From Arthrobacter sp. Alg241-R88 (lineage in GTDB: Bacteria; Actinomycetota; Actinomycetes; Actinomycetales; Micrococcaceae), in assembly GCF_900537115.1 (NCBI RefSeq), contig NZ_UNRG01000010.1, positions 62,001-126,000 on the forward strand: 64,000 nt of DNA. Reading direction: 5' to 3'. Below the pieces are notes generated by a model, which was not told the origin of the DNA, ran no database searches, and was given only the letters and a program-made list of their open reading frames with translations. The position numbers and the translations under genes are program-made. Each line of letters opens with the position of its first letter. Within the stretch, counting starts at the first letter, position 1. Positions 26,356 through 34,236 of this stretch are shown one piece after another.

Positions 26356-27099
26356 ATGGTCCAGGATCGCAGCACGCAGCAGGACAACGGCGTGGCCGAC
26401 TACCTCCAGGACCTTGTCCTGGCTTCCGCTGACGTGGAGGAACTCCTGACGGAACTTGCCACGTTTTCCGCCGCGAGCCTCTCCACCCACAACAAGCTGC
26501 TTTGCGGCGTAACGCTGATGCGGCGGAAAAAGCCAACCACCGTTGCTACGAGCGACCCCGCCGTCCTGCCCCTGGACGAGCTGCAGTACGGCCACGGCGA
26601 CGGGCCCTGCCTGGCAGCCCTTCGGGAAAAGGCCACGGTGCACGTTCCGGACCTGCGGGACGAGAGCCGCTGGCCCCGATACTGCAAAGCTGCCTGGGCC
26701 GAAGGAATCGGATCGATCCTTTCCGTACCGCTCCACTTGGAGGGCGAGGCGCATGCCGGGCTGAACCTCTACTCCACCAGCACCCACGCGTTCAGCGGTG
26801 AGGACATCGACAAGGCCGAGGCGTACGCCACGCAGGCCTCCAAAGCCCTGCGTATGGCCGTTCGGGTGGCGCAACTGGTGGATGACCGCAATAACCTTGC
26901 CGCGGCGATGGAGTCACGCACCACCATCGATATCGCCGTCGGGGCGATCATGGCGCAGAACCGCTGCAGCCAGGAGACGGCCATGAAGATCCTTCGCATC
27001 GCGTCCAACAGCCGCAATACCAAGCTCCGTGACGTGGCGGCATCCATTGTGGCTTCCGTGTCCCAGGACCCGAAAGTGCTGACGCATTTCGACCCGTGA
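26356..27099 (+). CDS. GAF-ANTAR transcription antiterminator
   Basis: A 247-residue regulator. The GAF domain (about 15-165; LDELQYGHGDGPCLAALRE, GIGSILSVPLHLEGEAHAGLNLYS) precedes an ANTAR domain (about 180-240; AAAMESRTTIDIAVGAIMAQNRCSQETAMKILRIAS given as landmark) that binds paired RNA hairpins. It likely senses a small ligand and prevents transcription termination at target leaders. The start ATG 26356 has a nearby GAGG. It is one of three ANTAR proteins in this window and closely resembles the one at 56607. Confidence 0.88.
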   Translation: MVQDRSTQQDNGVADYLQDLVLASADVEELLTELATFSAASLSTHNKLLCGVTLMRRKKPTTVATSDPAVLPLDELQYGHGDGPCLAALREKATVHVPDLRDESRWPRYCKAAWAEGIGSILSVPLHLEGEAHAGLNLYSTSTHAFSGEDIDKAEAYATQASKALRMAVRVAQLVDDRNNLAAAMESRTTIDIAVGAIMAQNRCSQETAMKILRIASNSRNTKLRDVAASIVASVSQDPKVLTHFDP

Positions 27100-27125
27100 T
27101 CGGGTACCACTTGGCGTTGGCGGGG

Positions 27126-28748
27126 TTATACGGTCAGGTCCCTTCCGCGGATCAGGTGGCTGGCGGCTCCTGCCGCGATGAGGGCGACGGCGGCCAGCAC
27201 CAGCGCGCCTTCCGGGTGGAAGGCCTCAACGGGCATGGCTGAAGAATGCCGGAACGGGCTCAGGTCCTGAAGCCACCCTGGCAGGCCGAGCAGTTCCCCG
27301 AACTGTCCCAGGACCAGCGCGGCGGCCAGGGCACCCCAGCCAACTGCACTGCTCCAGCGGGGTGCAAGGGCGAACACGAGCACGGTCACAGCCGGGAAGA
27401 CGAGCGCCGCCGGGATGTGCGCCAGCGCGGCCGCAAAGACCATACCGGGGCTGCTTCCCCCAGCCTGCGCCAGGGCGAGCACGACGGCGGCCGAGGCTCC
27501 GGCGGCAGCGGCTACGGCCGTTGTCGAGATTGCGGCGACGGCGAGGGTGCCGCCCAGCCAGCGCATGCGCGACACCGGCGCGGCCAGGAGCAGTTCGGCC
27601 CGCCCCTCCGCCTCTTCCGCCCGAAGCCGGAGCACCGCCTCGATGCCCGCGGCAGCGGCGAGGATCCCGGCGATGCCCAGCATGGCGGCGGTGAAGAGGT
27701 CAATGAGGCCCGCGTCGCCGGGAACGATGCGGCTTAGCAGTTCCGCCACAGACGGGTTTCCTGCCAGTGCGTCCCGGACCACCGGGCCCAAGCCGCCCGC
27801 CACGGCCCCCAGGGCAGCGGTGGTGAGGCACCAACTTGCCAGGCTGCCGCGCTGCAACCGCCATGCCAGGCCCAGCATCGACGCCAGGCCGGAGCCCGCC
27901 CGTTCCGGGCCCGACTCATCGGCAGCGATGTAGCCGGCGCCCAGGTCCCTGCCGTTGCGGAGCGCCACGGCAGCCCCTGCCAGGACTACTGTTCCGGCGC
28001 CGATCACCAGCAACGGCAGCGTGTCCACCTCTGTGAAGGGCCGGATGCGCTGGCCCCAGCCGATGGGTGAGAACAGCGAGGGCCAGGCGGCGGTGACGTG
28101 CAGCAGCGATGAATCGGCGGTGCCCAGGGCGTCGCCGGCGCCCCGGACCAGGTAGGCGCCACCCACCAGCGCTGCGGCTGTACCGTTCGCGCTCCTGGCC
28201 GAGGGCATGACCTGTGCCACCAGTGCGGCGGCGGCCATAAAGAACAGGCCCACGGCGCCAACAGCTGACCCGGCCAGGAATGATCCAGGTACCGGCAGGC
28301 CGGCTCTGATGAATCCGGCGGCAGCAACCAGGGCAAGGACCACGTTTGTGAAGGTGCCAAAGAGCAGGGTTGCGTACAGGGAAGTCACCCGGGTGACCCG
28401 GGTGGAACCGACCAGCTCAAACCTGCCCTGGTCCTCATCCCCTCTGGTATGCCGGACCACCAGGAACACACTCATCAGCCCCGCCAGCACTGCCGTGAAG
28501 GAATAGCCCTGGAAGAAGGTGACCGCTCCGGAACTGATGACGTCCGGGAGCCCCCGGAGGAACAGGAACGCCGGACTGGCCGCGGCCACGGAAATCAGGG
28601 CGGCCCGCTCGTTGTCCCCGGCAAACTGTGTGGTGACGGCGGTGGCTGCCGCGTAGCCAAGACCGGCGATGCAGAGGATCCACGCCGCGAGGATTCCGCG
28701 GTCCCTGCGTGCCTCGAGCAGGGCCAGCCGAAGGACGGCGCTCATCAC
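27126..28748 (-). CDS. ABC exporter permease (polyketide-antibiotic exporter type)
   Basis: A 540-residue permease with about 12 membrane helices in two similar halves (RLALLEARRDRGILAAW and AWRLQRGSLASWCL mark the start of each half). This two-half architecture matches actinobacterial exporters described for tetronasin-like compounds. GTG 28748 overlaps the ATPase stop (GTGA). Substrate unknown; drug or lipid export is inferred from family. Confidence 0.88.
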   Translation of the reverse strand: MMSAVLRLALLEARRDRGILAAWILCIAGLGYAAATAVTTQFAGDNERAALISVAAASPAFLFLRGLPDVISSGAVTFFQGYSFTAVLAGLMSVFLVVRHTRGDEDQGRFELVGSTRVTRVTSLYATLLFGTFTNVVLALVAAAGFIRAGLPVPGSFLAGSAVGAVGLFFMAAAALVAQVMPSARSANGTAAALVGGAYLVRGAGDALGTADSSLLHVTAAWPSLFSPIGWGQRIRPFTEVDTLPLLVIGAGTVVLAGAAVALRNGRDLGAGYIAADESGPERAGSGLASMLGLAWRLQRGSLASWCLTTAALGAVAGGLGPVVRDALAGNPSVAELLSRIVPGDAGLIDLFTAAMLGIAGILAAAAGIEAVLRLRAEEAEGRAELLLAAPVSRMRWLGGTLAVAAISTTAVAAAAGASAAVVLALAQAGGSSPGMVFAAALAHIPAALVFPAVTVLVFALAPRWSSAVGWGALAAALVLGQFGELLGLPGWLQDLSPFRHSSAMPVEAFHPEGALVLAAVALIAAGAASHLIRGRDLTV

Positions 28749-29701
28749 TGCGCCTGGCTCTTGTGGCTTGCCTGCCTGCCGGCCTGCCTGCCGGCCTGCC
28801 TGCCGGCCTGCACGCCGTAGTGGCGCATGAACAGCTCCTCCAGGGAAGGGGGCGCGGCGGTAATGCCGGTGATGCCGGCTGTAGCCAAGGCATCCAGGAC
28901 GTAGCCCAGGTCCGCTGCATCGGCGTCGAACTCTATGGCGGTCCCGTTGACGCGGAGGTCGTGGATGCCCCGCCAGGTTGCCATTTCCTCTGGTTTCACC
29001 GCTGACGTGACCCGGAAGCGGATGCGGGTGAGGTGCCTTAGTTCGGCCAGGGTGCCCGATTCCACGGCCGCTCCCGCCCGAATGATGGTCACCCTGTCAC
29101 AGAGCTGTTCCACCTCGGCCAGGATGTGGCTGGACAACAGCACCGTGGCCCCGTCGGCGGCGACCCGGCGGATGTGCCGGCGGAAAACAGCATCCATGAC
29201 GGGGTCCAGGCCCGAACTCGGCTCGTCCAGCAGGTAGAGCATGGCCGGGCGGGAAAAGGCCGCGATCAAGGCCGCCTTCTGCCGGTTGCCTTTGGAGTAG
29301 GTCCGCGCCTTTTTCCGTGGATCGAAATCGAACTCATCAATCAGCTGCCTGCGCAGGCCTTCATCCGCACCGCCCCGCAGCCCGGCGATCAGGTCGATGA
29401 CCTCGCCGCCGGTCAGGTTGGGCCACAGCGTCACGTCCCCGGGGACGTAGGCAACATCCTTGTGTGCCCGCACCGGCTCAGCCCAGGGGTCGATGCCAAA
29501 CACCCGGGCCGTACCCGACGTAGGCCGGATCAGTCCCAGGAGGATCCGGAGGGTGGTGGACTTCCCTGCCCCGTTGGGCCCCAGGAAACCGTGGACCTCA
29601 CCGGGCAGAACGGACAGGTCCAAACCGGCAAGCGCAGCCGTCCGCCCGAAGTTCTTGGCAAGGCGTGAGGTGTTGATGACGGGAGATGGGTCTGCATGCA
29701 C
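28745..29701 (-). CDS. ABC transporter ATPase with repeat-generated C-terminus
   Basis: A 318-residue ATPase partner of the permease. It has Walker A GPNGAGKST, a degenerate signature YSKGNRQK, Walker B YLLDEPSSGLD and the H-loop SSHILAE, then a DUF4162-like C-terminal domain. The last 20 residues, with three QAGR copies, come from a 12-bp tandem repeat. The start is GTG 29701 with GGAG spaced six bases; upstream codons lack a ribosome site. Confidence 0.9.
   Translation of the reverse strand: MHADPSPVINTSRLAKNFGRTAALAGLDLSVLPGEVHGFLGPNGAGKSTTLRILLGLIRPTSGTARVFGIDPWAEPVRAHKDVAYVPGDVTLWPNLTGGEVIDLIAGLRGGADEGLRRQLIDEFDFDPRKKARTYSKGNRQKAALIAAFSRPAMLYLLDEPSSGLDPVMDAVFRRHIRRVAADGATVLLSSHILAEVEQLCDRVTIIRAGAAVESGTLAELRHLTRIRFRVTSAVKPEEMATWRGIHDLRVNGTAIEFDADAADLGYVLDALATAGITGITAAPPSLEELFMRHYGVQAGRQAGRQAGRQASHKSQAQ
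28771..28812. repeat. 12-bp tandem repeat in the ATPase C-terminus
   Basis: Three and a half copies of CCTGCCTGCCGG, coding on the minus strand for QAGR units. The unit is divisible by three, so copy changes alter length without shifting frame. Confidence 0.9.
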
Positions 29702-29883
29702 GGCATGCTCCGTTCCTTGGTGGCAGCTATCACGCCAAGGCGGTTGCCATGGCATGCCGCAGGCGTTTCCGCATGCGGGCCGACCAGGCTTCCCGGCTCT
29801 CCGGTGGACATCTTACAAGTGCGGCAGAAGATGCGGAAGGGGCTGCGGCTGGCCGGGGCTTTACGCCTCTACGGCTGAATACT

Positions 29884-29905
29884 TGCCAGCGTTCTTATGG
29901 CAGAA
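29884..29905. promoter_or_regulatory. Candidate ArsR-family operator
   Basis: TGCCA (29884-29888) and TGGCA (29898-29902) form an inverted repeat immediately before the arsR-family gene, and TTCT/AGAA is nested in the same stretch. Metal-sensing ArsR proteins usually bind such dyads at their own promoter. Confidence 0.4.
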
Positions 29906-29912
29906 TGTGCGC

Positions 29913-30278
29913 ATGAATGCAGATAATGCAGCTTGCTCGCTGAGCGCGGACAGCCAGTACGTGGAGCTCGCGGTCGAGGTCTTCGCCATGCTTGCCGACG
30001 CCACCCGGGTGCGCATCATCCTGGCCCTGCGCGACGGCGAGATGGCAGTGGGTGCCCTGGCCGACGTCGTGGGAAAATCACCGGCGGCCGTCTCGCAGCA
30101 CCTGGCCAAAATGCGCCTGGCCCGGATGGTTTCAACGCGGCAGGAAGGCACCAAGGTTCTGTACCGCCTGGCAAACGAACATGCCCGCCAGCTGGTAGTG
30201 GACGCTGTTTTCCAGGCTGAGCACGCCCTTGGCGGAGAGCCCGCTCACCACCGCCGCGACCGGAAGGCGGCCTCATGA
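29913..30278 (+). CDS. ArsR/SmtB-family metal-responsive repressor
   Basis: A 121-residue winged-helix repressor: MLADATRVRIILALRDGEMAVGAL and the recognition helix SPAAVSQHLAKMRLARMV. His-rich C-terminal helix ARQLVVDAVFQAEHALGGEPAHHRRD supplies probable alpha-5 Zn/Ni/Co ligands of the SmtB/NmtR/KmtR kind. The stop overlaps the next ATG (ATGA), so it controls the CDF exporter. Start is ATG 29913. Confidence 0.9.
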   Translation: MNADNAACSLSADSQYVELAVEVFAMLADATRVRIILALRDGEMAVGALADVVGKSPAAVSQHLAKMRLARMVSTRQEGTKVLYRLANEHARQLVVDAVFQAEHALGGEPAHHRRDRKAAS

Positions 30279-31369
30279 GCAGCTCCGGGCACGCCCACCA
30301 GCACACGGACCCGGCCCGTGAGCACCATGACCACGGCCACGGTCATGACCATGGGCACGGGCACAGTCATGACCATCAGCACGACCACGGGCACCATCAC
30401 CATGGCGGGTTCAAGGGCTGGCTGGTGGAACTGTTTGTTCCCCATACCCACGATGCCGCCGACTCCATCGACGACGCCATGGAAGCCAGCGTCGAAGGCG
30501 TGCGTGCCCTGAAGATCAGTCTCTTCCTTCTCCTGGCGACCACCGTCCTGCAGTTCCTGGTGGTGCTGATCAGTGGTTCCGTGGCACTGCTGGCCGATAC
30601 CATCCACAATTTTTCGGATGCCCTGACGGCGGTCCCGCTCTGGGTGGCGTTCATTCTGGGCCGCCGCGCAGCCACCCGCCGCTATACGTATGGCTTTGGC
30701 CGGGCAGAGGACCTTGCCGGGCTGTTCATCGTCGCCGTCGTTGCCCTGTCCGCCGTCGTGGCCGCCTGGCAGTCCGTTGACCGGCTCCTGCACCCCCAGC
30801 CGCTAAGCAACCTGTGGTGGGTTTTCGCCGCCGGCCTGATTGGTTTCGCAGGCAACGAGGCAGTGGCCATGTACCGCATCAGGGTGGGCCGCCGGATCGG
30901 CTCCGCCGCGCTGGTTGCCGACGGCGTGCACGCCCGCACGGACGGTTTTACGTCCCTGGCCGTGGTACTCGGCGCAGTGGGCGTCATGCTTGGTTTCCCG
31001 CTTGCGGACCCCATCGTCGGCCTGTTGATCTCCGCGGCCATCCTGGTCCTCCTGTGGGGGACGGTACGAAGCATCGGGCGGCGGCTGATGGACGGGATCG
31101 AACCCGACCTTGTGGATAAGGCGCAAAAGGCCCTGGAGGGCGCTCCAGGCGTCCTGGCCGTGCCGCGCCTCCAGCTGCGGTGGTCAGGTCACCGCTTGCA
31201 GGGCGCAGCGACTTTGCTAATGGACGACGGCGTCACCCTGGCTGATGCCGAAAAGGTCACCCAGGAAGCCAGGCACCGCTTAGGGCATGCGCTGCCAAAG
31301 ATCGACGACATGATGCTCACTCCCCTCAGCAACGCCACCGACAACCAGCTGCACGTCCGCTCGTCCTGA
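30275..31369 (+). CDS. Cation diffusion facilitator with His-rich N-terminus
   Basis: A 364-residue CDF exporter for Zn2+, Co2+ or similar. The first 45 residues hold repeated H-G-H/H-D-H units, a cytosolic metal chaperone-like segment. Six membrane helices follow (about 85-290), with the metal-site aspartates in LLADTIHNFSDAL and VADGVHARTDG, and a C-terminal cytosolic domain. Translation is coupled to the ArsR-type repressor. Confidence 0.93.
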   Translation: MSSSGHAHQHTDPAREHHDHGHGHDHGHGHSHDHQHDHGHHHHGGFKGWLVELFVPHTHDAADSIDDAMEASVEGVRALKISLFLLLATTVLQFLVVLISGSVALLADTIHNFSDALTAVPLWVAFILGRRAATRRYTYGFGRAEDLAGLFIVAVVALSAVVAAWQSVDRLLHPQPLSNLWWVFAAGLIGFAGNEAVAMYRIRVGRRIGSAALVADGVHARTDGFTSLAVVLGAVGVMLGFPLADPIVGLLISAAILVLLWGTVRSIGRRLMDGIEPDLVDKAQKALEGAPGVLAVPRLQLRWSGHRLQGAATLLMDDGVTLADAEKVTQEARHRLGHALPKIDDMMLTPLSNATDNQLHVRSS

Positions 31370-31503
31370 GCCCCGGGCCGGCTCCGGTGGCTAAAACATT
31401 TATTAACACTGACCCATCCTTCGCAGATATGGCTCCGAACCACTGCCGCGCGACCTGTGCCGCGACACATTCGTAAAGCCAGACCGACCCGAAGGAGCCA
31501 CTT

Positions 31504-31785
31504 ATGAGTGTTCCGAACTACACCCGCTTCCTCTCGGATTGCTTCCTTCAGGACCGCGAGAGGCAACCGGCTCTCTGCGAAGACGACATCTACGGGGTGT
31601 ACGTCAGTTGGTGCTTGCTCAATGGCCAGCAGCCCGGCCCCGCAACGTCCTTGTGGGCAGCCATGGACCAACGGGGATATACAAAACAACACCGCGATAC
31701 GGGCCGGCATGAATGGCCAGGACTGTCCTTGAAAGGCCCGGCAGCGGTGGACTACATCCTCACGAGCCAGCCCAGCCTGCTCTGA
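31504..31785 (+). CDS. Small winged-helix-like protein, paralogue A
   Basis: A 93-residue protein behind a strong GAAGGAG. IYGVYVSWCLLNGQQPGPATSLWAAM then GPAAVDYILTSQPSLL match the 85-residue protein at 48364 (YGLYVSWASLHG, GPAAADYILASYPDV). The helix pattern resembles the C-terminal winged helix of P4-type phage/plasmid primases (LYxxYxxWCxxNG...FGxxLxxxG), but no primase domain is present. A DNA-binding role is possible. No known named family was recognised. Confidence 0.7.
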   Translation: MSVPNYTRFLSDCFLQDRERQPALCEDDIYGVYVSWCLLNGQQPGPATSLWAAMDQRGYTKQHRDTGRHEWPGLSLKGPAAVDYILTSQPSLL

Positions 31786-31866
31786 TGTCGTTACCAGGAC
31801 CAGGCCCTGACCCAATTGCTGTGTCGCGACGTTAAGCGCGGGTCAGGCCGGCGCTAGGCTGAGCTG

Positions 31867-32613
31867 ATGGCCTTCCTCGATGCCTTGGCACCCACGTTTG
31901 CGGCCGTGGCCATCCTCATGCTGCTGACTGTCGCGGTGCTCCGGGGTTCGCGTACGCCGTCGTACCTTGCACCGGCTCTGGCTATCCTCCGCGGTGCAGC
32001 CCAGCTGGCGCTCATCAGCCTGGTTCTCGGCGGTATCATCGCAGATTCGCTGTGGGTGGTCGTGGCGCTGCTGGTGATGTTCACCGTGGCGGCAGTGACG
32101 GCAACGCGCCGGCTTACATGGTCCTGGCGGCGCTTCGCAACGGTGTCAGCGACCATGGCCCTTGGCATCGTGGTGACCCTCGCCGTCGTCTTCGGCACCG
32201 GAGCTGTGGCACTTGAGCCCCGTTACGTCCTGGCAGTGGGCGGGATAGTGATCGGCAACTGCATGACCATCGCGGTGCTTGCCGGGCACCGATTCCATGA
32301 GGCCGTCCGTGAGCAGTGGGACCAGGTGGAAGGCTGGCTCGCCCTGGGCGCCACGGCCCCGCGGGCCACACTGGCCCAGGCCCGCTCCTCGGTGCACGCA
32401 GCCCTGATTCCCTCCACGGACCAGACTAAAACCACCGGGCTGGTCACCCTGCCCGGCGCCTTCGTGGGCGCAATCTTCGGCGGCGCCTCCCCGTTGGAAG
32501 CGGGGCGGTTCCAGGTGATTGTCCTGGCGTCCATCATGGCAGCGGGCGCCATCACCGCCGTCGCGCTTCTGCGTTCACTGGGGGCGGTCCGCGTGCGGCC
32601 CGAGCCGCTCTAG
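31867..32613 (+). CDS. FetB/UPF0014-family ABC permease (orphan)
   Basis: A 248-residue membrane protein with about seven helices. RGSRTPSYLAPALAILRGAAQL, GGIVIGNCMTIAVLAGHRF and PGAFVGAIFGGASPLEAGRFQ are FetB (YbbM) family landmarks; FetAB exports iron in E. coli under oxidative stress. The FetA-type ATPase is not adjacent. Start ATG 31867. Confidence 0.85.
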   Translation: MAFLDALAPTFAAVAILMLLTVAVLRGSRTPSYLAPALAILRGAAQLALISLVLGGIIADSLWVVVALLVMFTVAAVTATRRLTWSWRRFATVSATMALGIVVTLAVVFGTGAVALEPRYVLAVGGIVIGNCMTIAVLAGHRFHEAVREQWDQVEGWLALGATAPRATLAQARSSVHAALIPSTDQTKTTGLVTLPGAFVGAIFGGASPLEAGRFQVIVLASIMAAGAITAVALLRSLGAVRVRPEPL

Positions 32614-32635
32614 GCGGCTCCCGCAGCCGGGTTAT

Positions 32636-32668
32636 CCGCAGCCGGACTAACCGCAGCCGGACTAACCG
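32636..32668. repeat. Short direct repeat of CCGCAGCCGGACTAA
   Basis: Two adjacent 15-bp copies and a degenerate third between the FetB-like and hydrolase genes; the last part covers the end of the leftward hydrolase frame. Function unknown. Confidence 0.6.
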
Positions 32669-33675
32669 CTGCCAGCGAGGAAGGTTTGGATTTCCTCCGC
32701 CATCCGCTTGGACTGCGTCCAGTGCAGGTAGTGATTGCCTTCCAGCGTGACCACTTCATGCCGGCGGACGTTCTTCAGCAGGTTCTGCGCAGCGGATGTT
32801 TTGGCGGCTGTCGAATCGGAATCCTCGCCGGCAATGAAGGCCAGAACGGGCAGGTCGTCGGGGTAGGTCACTCCCCTCAGGGCTGCTGCGTTGTTTGCTA
32901 TCCGGGCGGTTTCATCGGCTACTGCCGGATTCCCGTAGTTCCAGCTGGTCATGAGGCGCATCCGGTGCAGCTCGTCATCCGTGTACGCATCGCTGGCCGG
33001 GTCCACGAAACCCGGTGCGACGGCGGCGACTGCGCGCACTATTCCGGTGACGGCCAGGGCCCGTTCCCAGTTGATGCCCGGCTCCGGGTCTGGAACCGGC
33101 TGATCCCCCGGTTTCGGTATGGTCGCATCGATTCCGACGACGGCGGCCACCTCCGTTGGGTACCGGTTCGCGTAGTCGAGCATGTAGAAACCGGCGATGG
33201 AGTGCCCTGCCAGAACGTAGGGCTGTTTGACCTGCAGTTTGGCCAGGACCTCGTGAAGTTCGGTACTGATGTTCTCGTTGGTCCGCGGCGGGGCTTCCAT
33301 GTCGCTGTAACCGTACCCAAACCCCTCAACGGCGATGACGTCGAAGCCGCTGAGTTCGCGGGCCAGAGGAGCGAAGTCGAGGCCGGGCGCCGGGGTTCCC
33401 AGGCCGCTGAGCAGGACAATCGGCTGGCCCTCTTCCTGCCCGTTCCGGTACACGTTCAGAGAACCGCTGCCTACGGCGATACGTTCGCCGTAGGCAGCCA
33501 TGCCCGATTTCTCCATCGGCTCCAGGACCAGGTTGACCACCGTGGAGACGAGGATCAGCCCCAGGATGATCAGCGCGGCGATCCCGGCGCGGCGCCAACC
33601 GCGCCGGGGCTTCTTCGCGGCACCGGAAGCCGGAGCTTCGGCCAGCCCGGAAGCCGTCCGAGGAGATGGACGCAT
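32662..33675 (-). CDS. Membrane-anchored alpha/beta hydrolase
   Basis: A 337-residue protein: basic N-terminus (KKPRRGWRRAG), one membrane segment (about 30-50, IAALIILGLILVSTVVNLVL), then an alpha/beta-hydrolase domain outside. The nucleophile elbow is AGHSIAG, and the catalytic His is probably in EGNHYLHWTQS. Substrate unknown (ester, lactone or epoxide). Twelve bases separate it from the cupin gene upstream. Confidence 0.85.
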   Translation of the reverse strand: MRPSPRTASGLAEAPASGAAKKPRRGWRRAGIAALIILGLILVSTVVNLVLEPMEKSGMAAYGERIAVGSGSLNVYRNGQEEGQPIVLLSGLGTPAPGLDFAPLARELSGFDVIAVEGFGYGYSDMEAPPRTNENISTELHEVLAKLQVKQPYVLAGHSIAGFYMLDYANRYPTEVAAVVGIDATIPKPGDQPVPDPEPGINWERALAVTGIVRAVAAVAPGFVDPASDAYTDDELHRMRLMTSWNYGNPAVADETARIANNAAALRGVTYPDDLPVLAFIAGEDSDSTAAKTSAAQNLLKNVRRHEVVTLEGNHYLHWTQSKRMAEEIQTFLAGSG

Positions 33676-33687
33676 TACCCGCCCGAT

Positions 33688-34062
33688 TCAGGCAGGCTTG
33701 GCAAAGGTGGCCGCGCTCATGATCTCGTAGCCCACGAATGTCTCGTCGCCTTCGACCCAGGCATCGTGGCCGGCAGGAATGGTGTACGCGTTGCCGGGGC
33801 TGATCGTGGTCCGGGTGCCGTCCACCATCTCCACCGTCAGCGTCCCCGCGGCGCAGATCCCCACGTGATTCACCTGGCAGCTGTCGGTGTGCACCACGGT
33901 CTTGACCGTCTCGGACCACTTCCAGCCCGGCTCAAAGGTAAACCTGCCCAGGGTGGTGTCTCCGATGTTGACAACATCCACCTGGGTCTTCGGCGGGCGG
34001 CGTTTTTCATCCGGTTCGTCGAACGACTTCGATTCAAGGGCTCTGACTGAATTGCCGGCCAT
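33688..34062 (-). CDS. Cupin-domain protein
   Basis: A 124-residue single cupin barrel. GRFTFEPGWKWSETVKTVVHTDSC and NHVGICAAGTLTVEM correspond to motif 1, and PGNAYTIPAGHDAWVEGDE to motif 2. Metal ligands are incomplete compared with classical dioxygenases, suggesting a binding or regulatory role. Probably cotranscribed with the anchored hydrolase. Confidence 0.85.
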   Translation of the reverse strand: MAGNSVRALESKSFDEPDEKRRPPKTQVDVVNIGDTTLGRFTFEPGWKWSETVKTVVHTDSCQVNHVGICAAGTLTVEMVDGTRTTISPGNAYTIPAGHDAWVEGDETFVGYEIMSAATFAKPA

Positions 34063-34190
34063 TTTGTTCTCCTGACAGGGAGCGGGTGGAACTTATTCAT
34101 CCGGAGCGCCCAGACAACTCCGGGAGAGTTGGCCGGCCGGCTTGCGACACTGCAGCATGCCGGCCAACACGGGCAGCTAGCGCTATAAGG

Positions 34191-34236
34191 GTGCGCCCAG
34201 GCTAGGGCCCTGTCAATAACGTGCGCCCCGACTAGG
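34191..34236. repeat. 17-bp imperfect direct repeat at the end of the GH16 gene
   Basis: GTGCGCCCAGGCTAGGG (34191-34207) and GTGCGCCCCGACTAGGG (34220-34236) flank CCTGTCAATAAC. The second copy contains the GH16 stop codon. It may be a trace of a small duplication at an insertion boundary. Confidence 0.55.
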
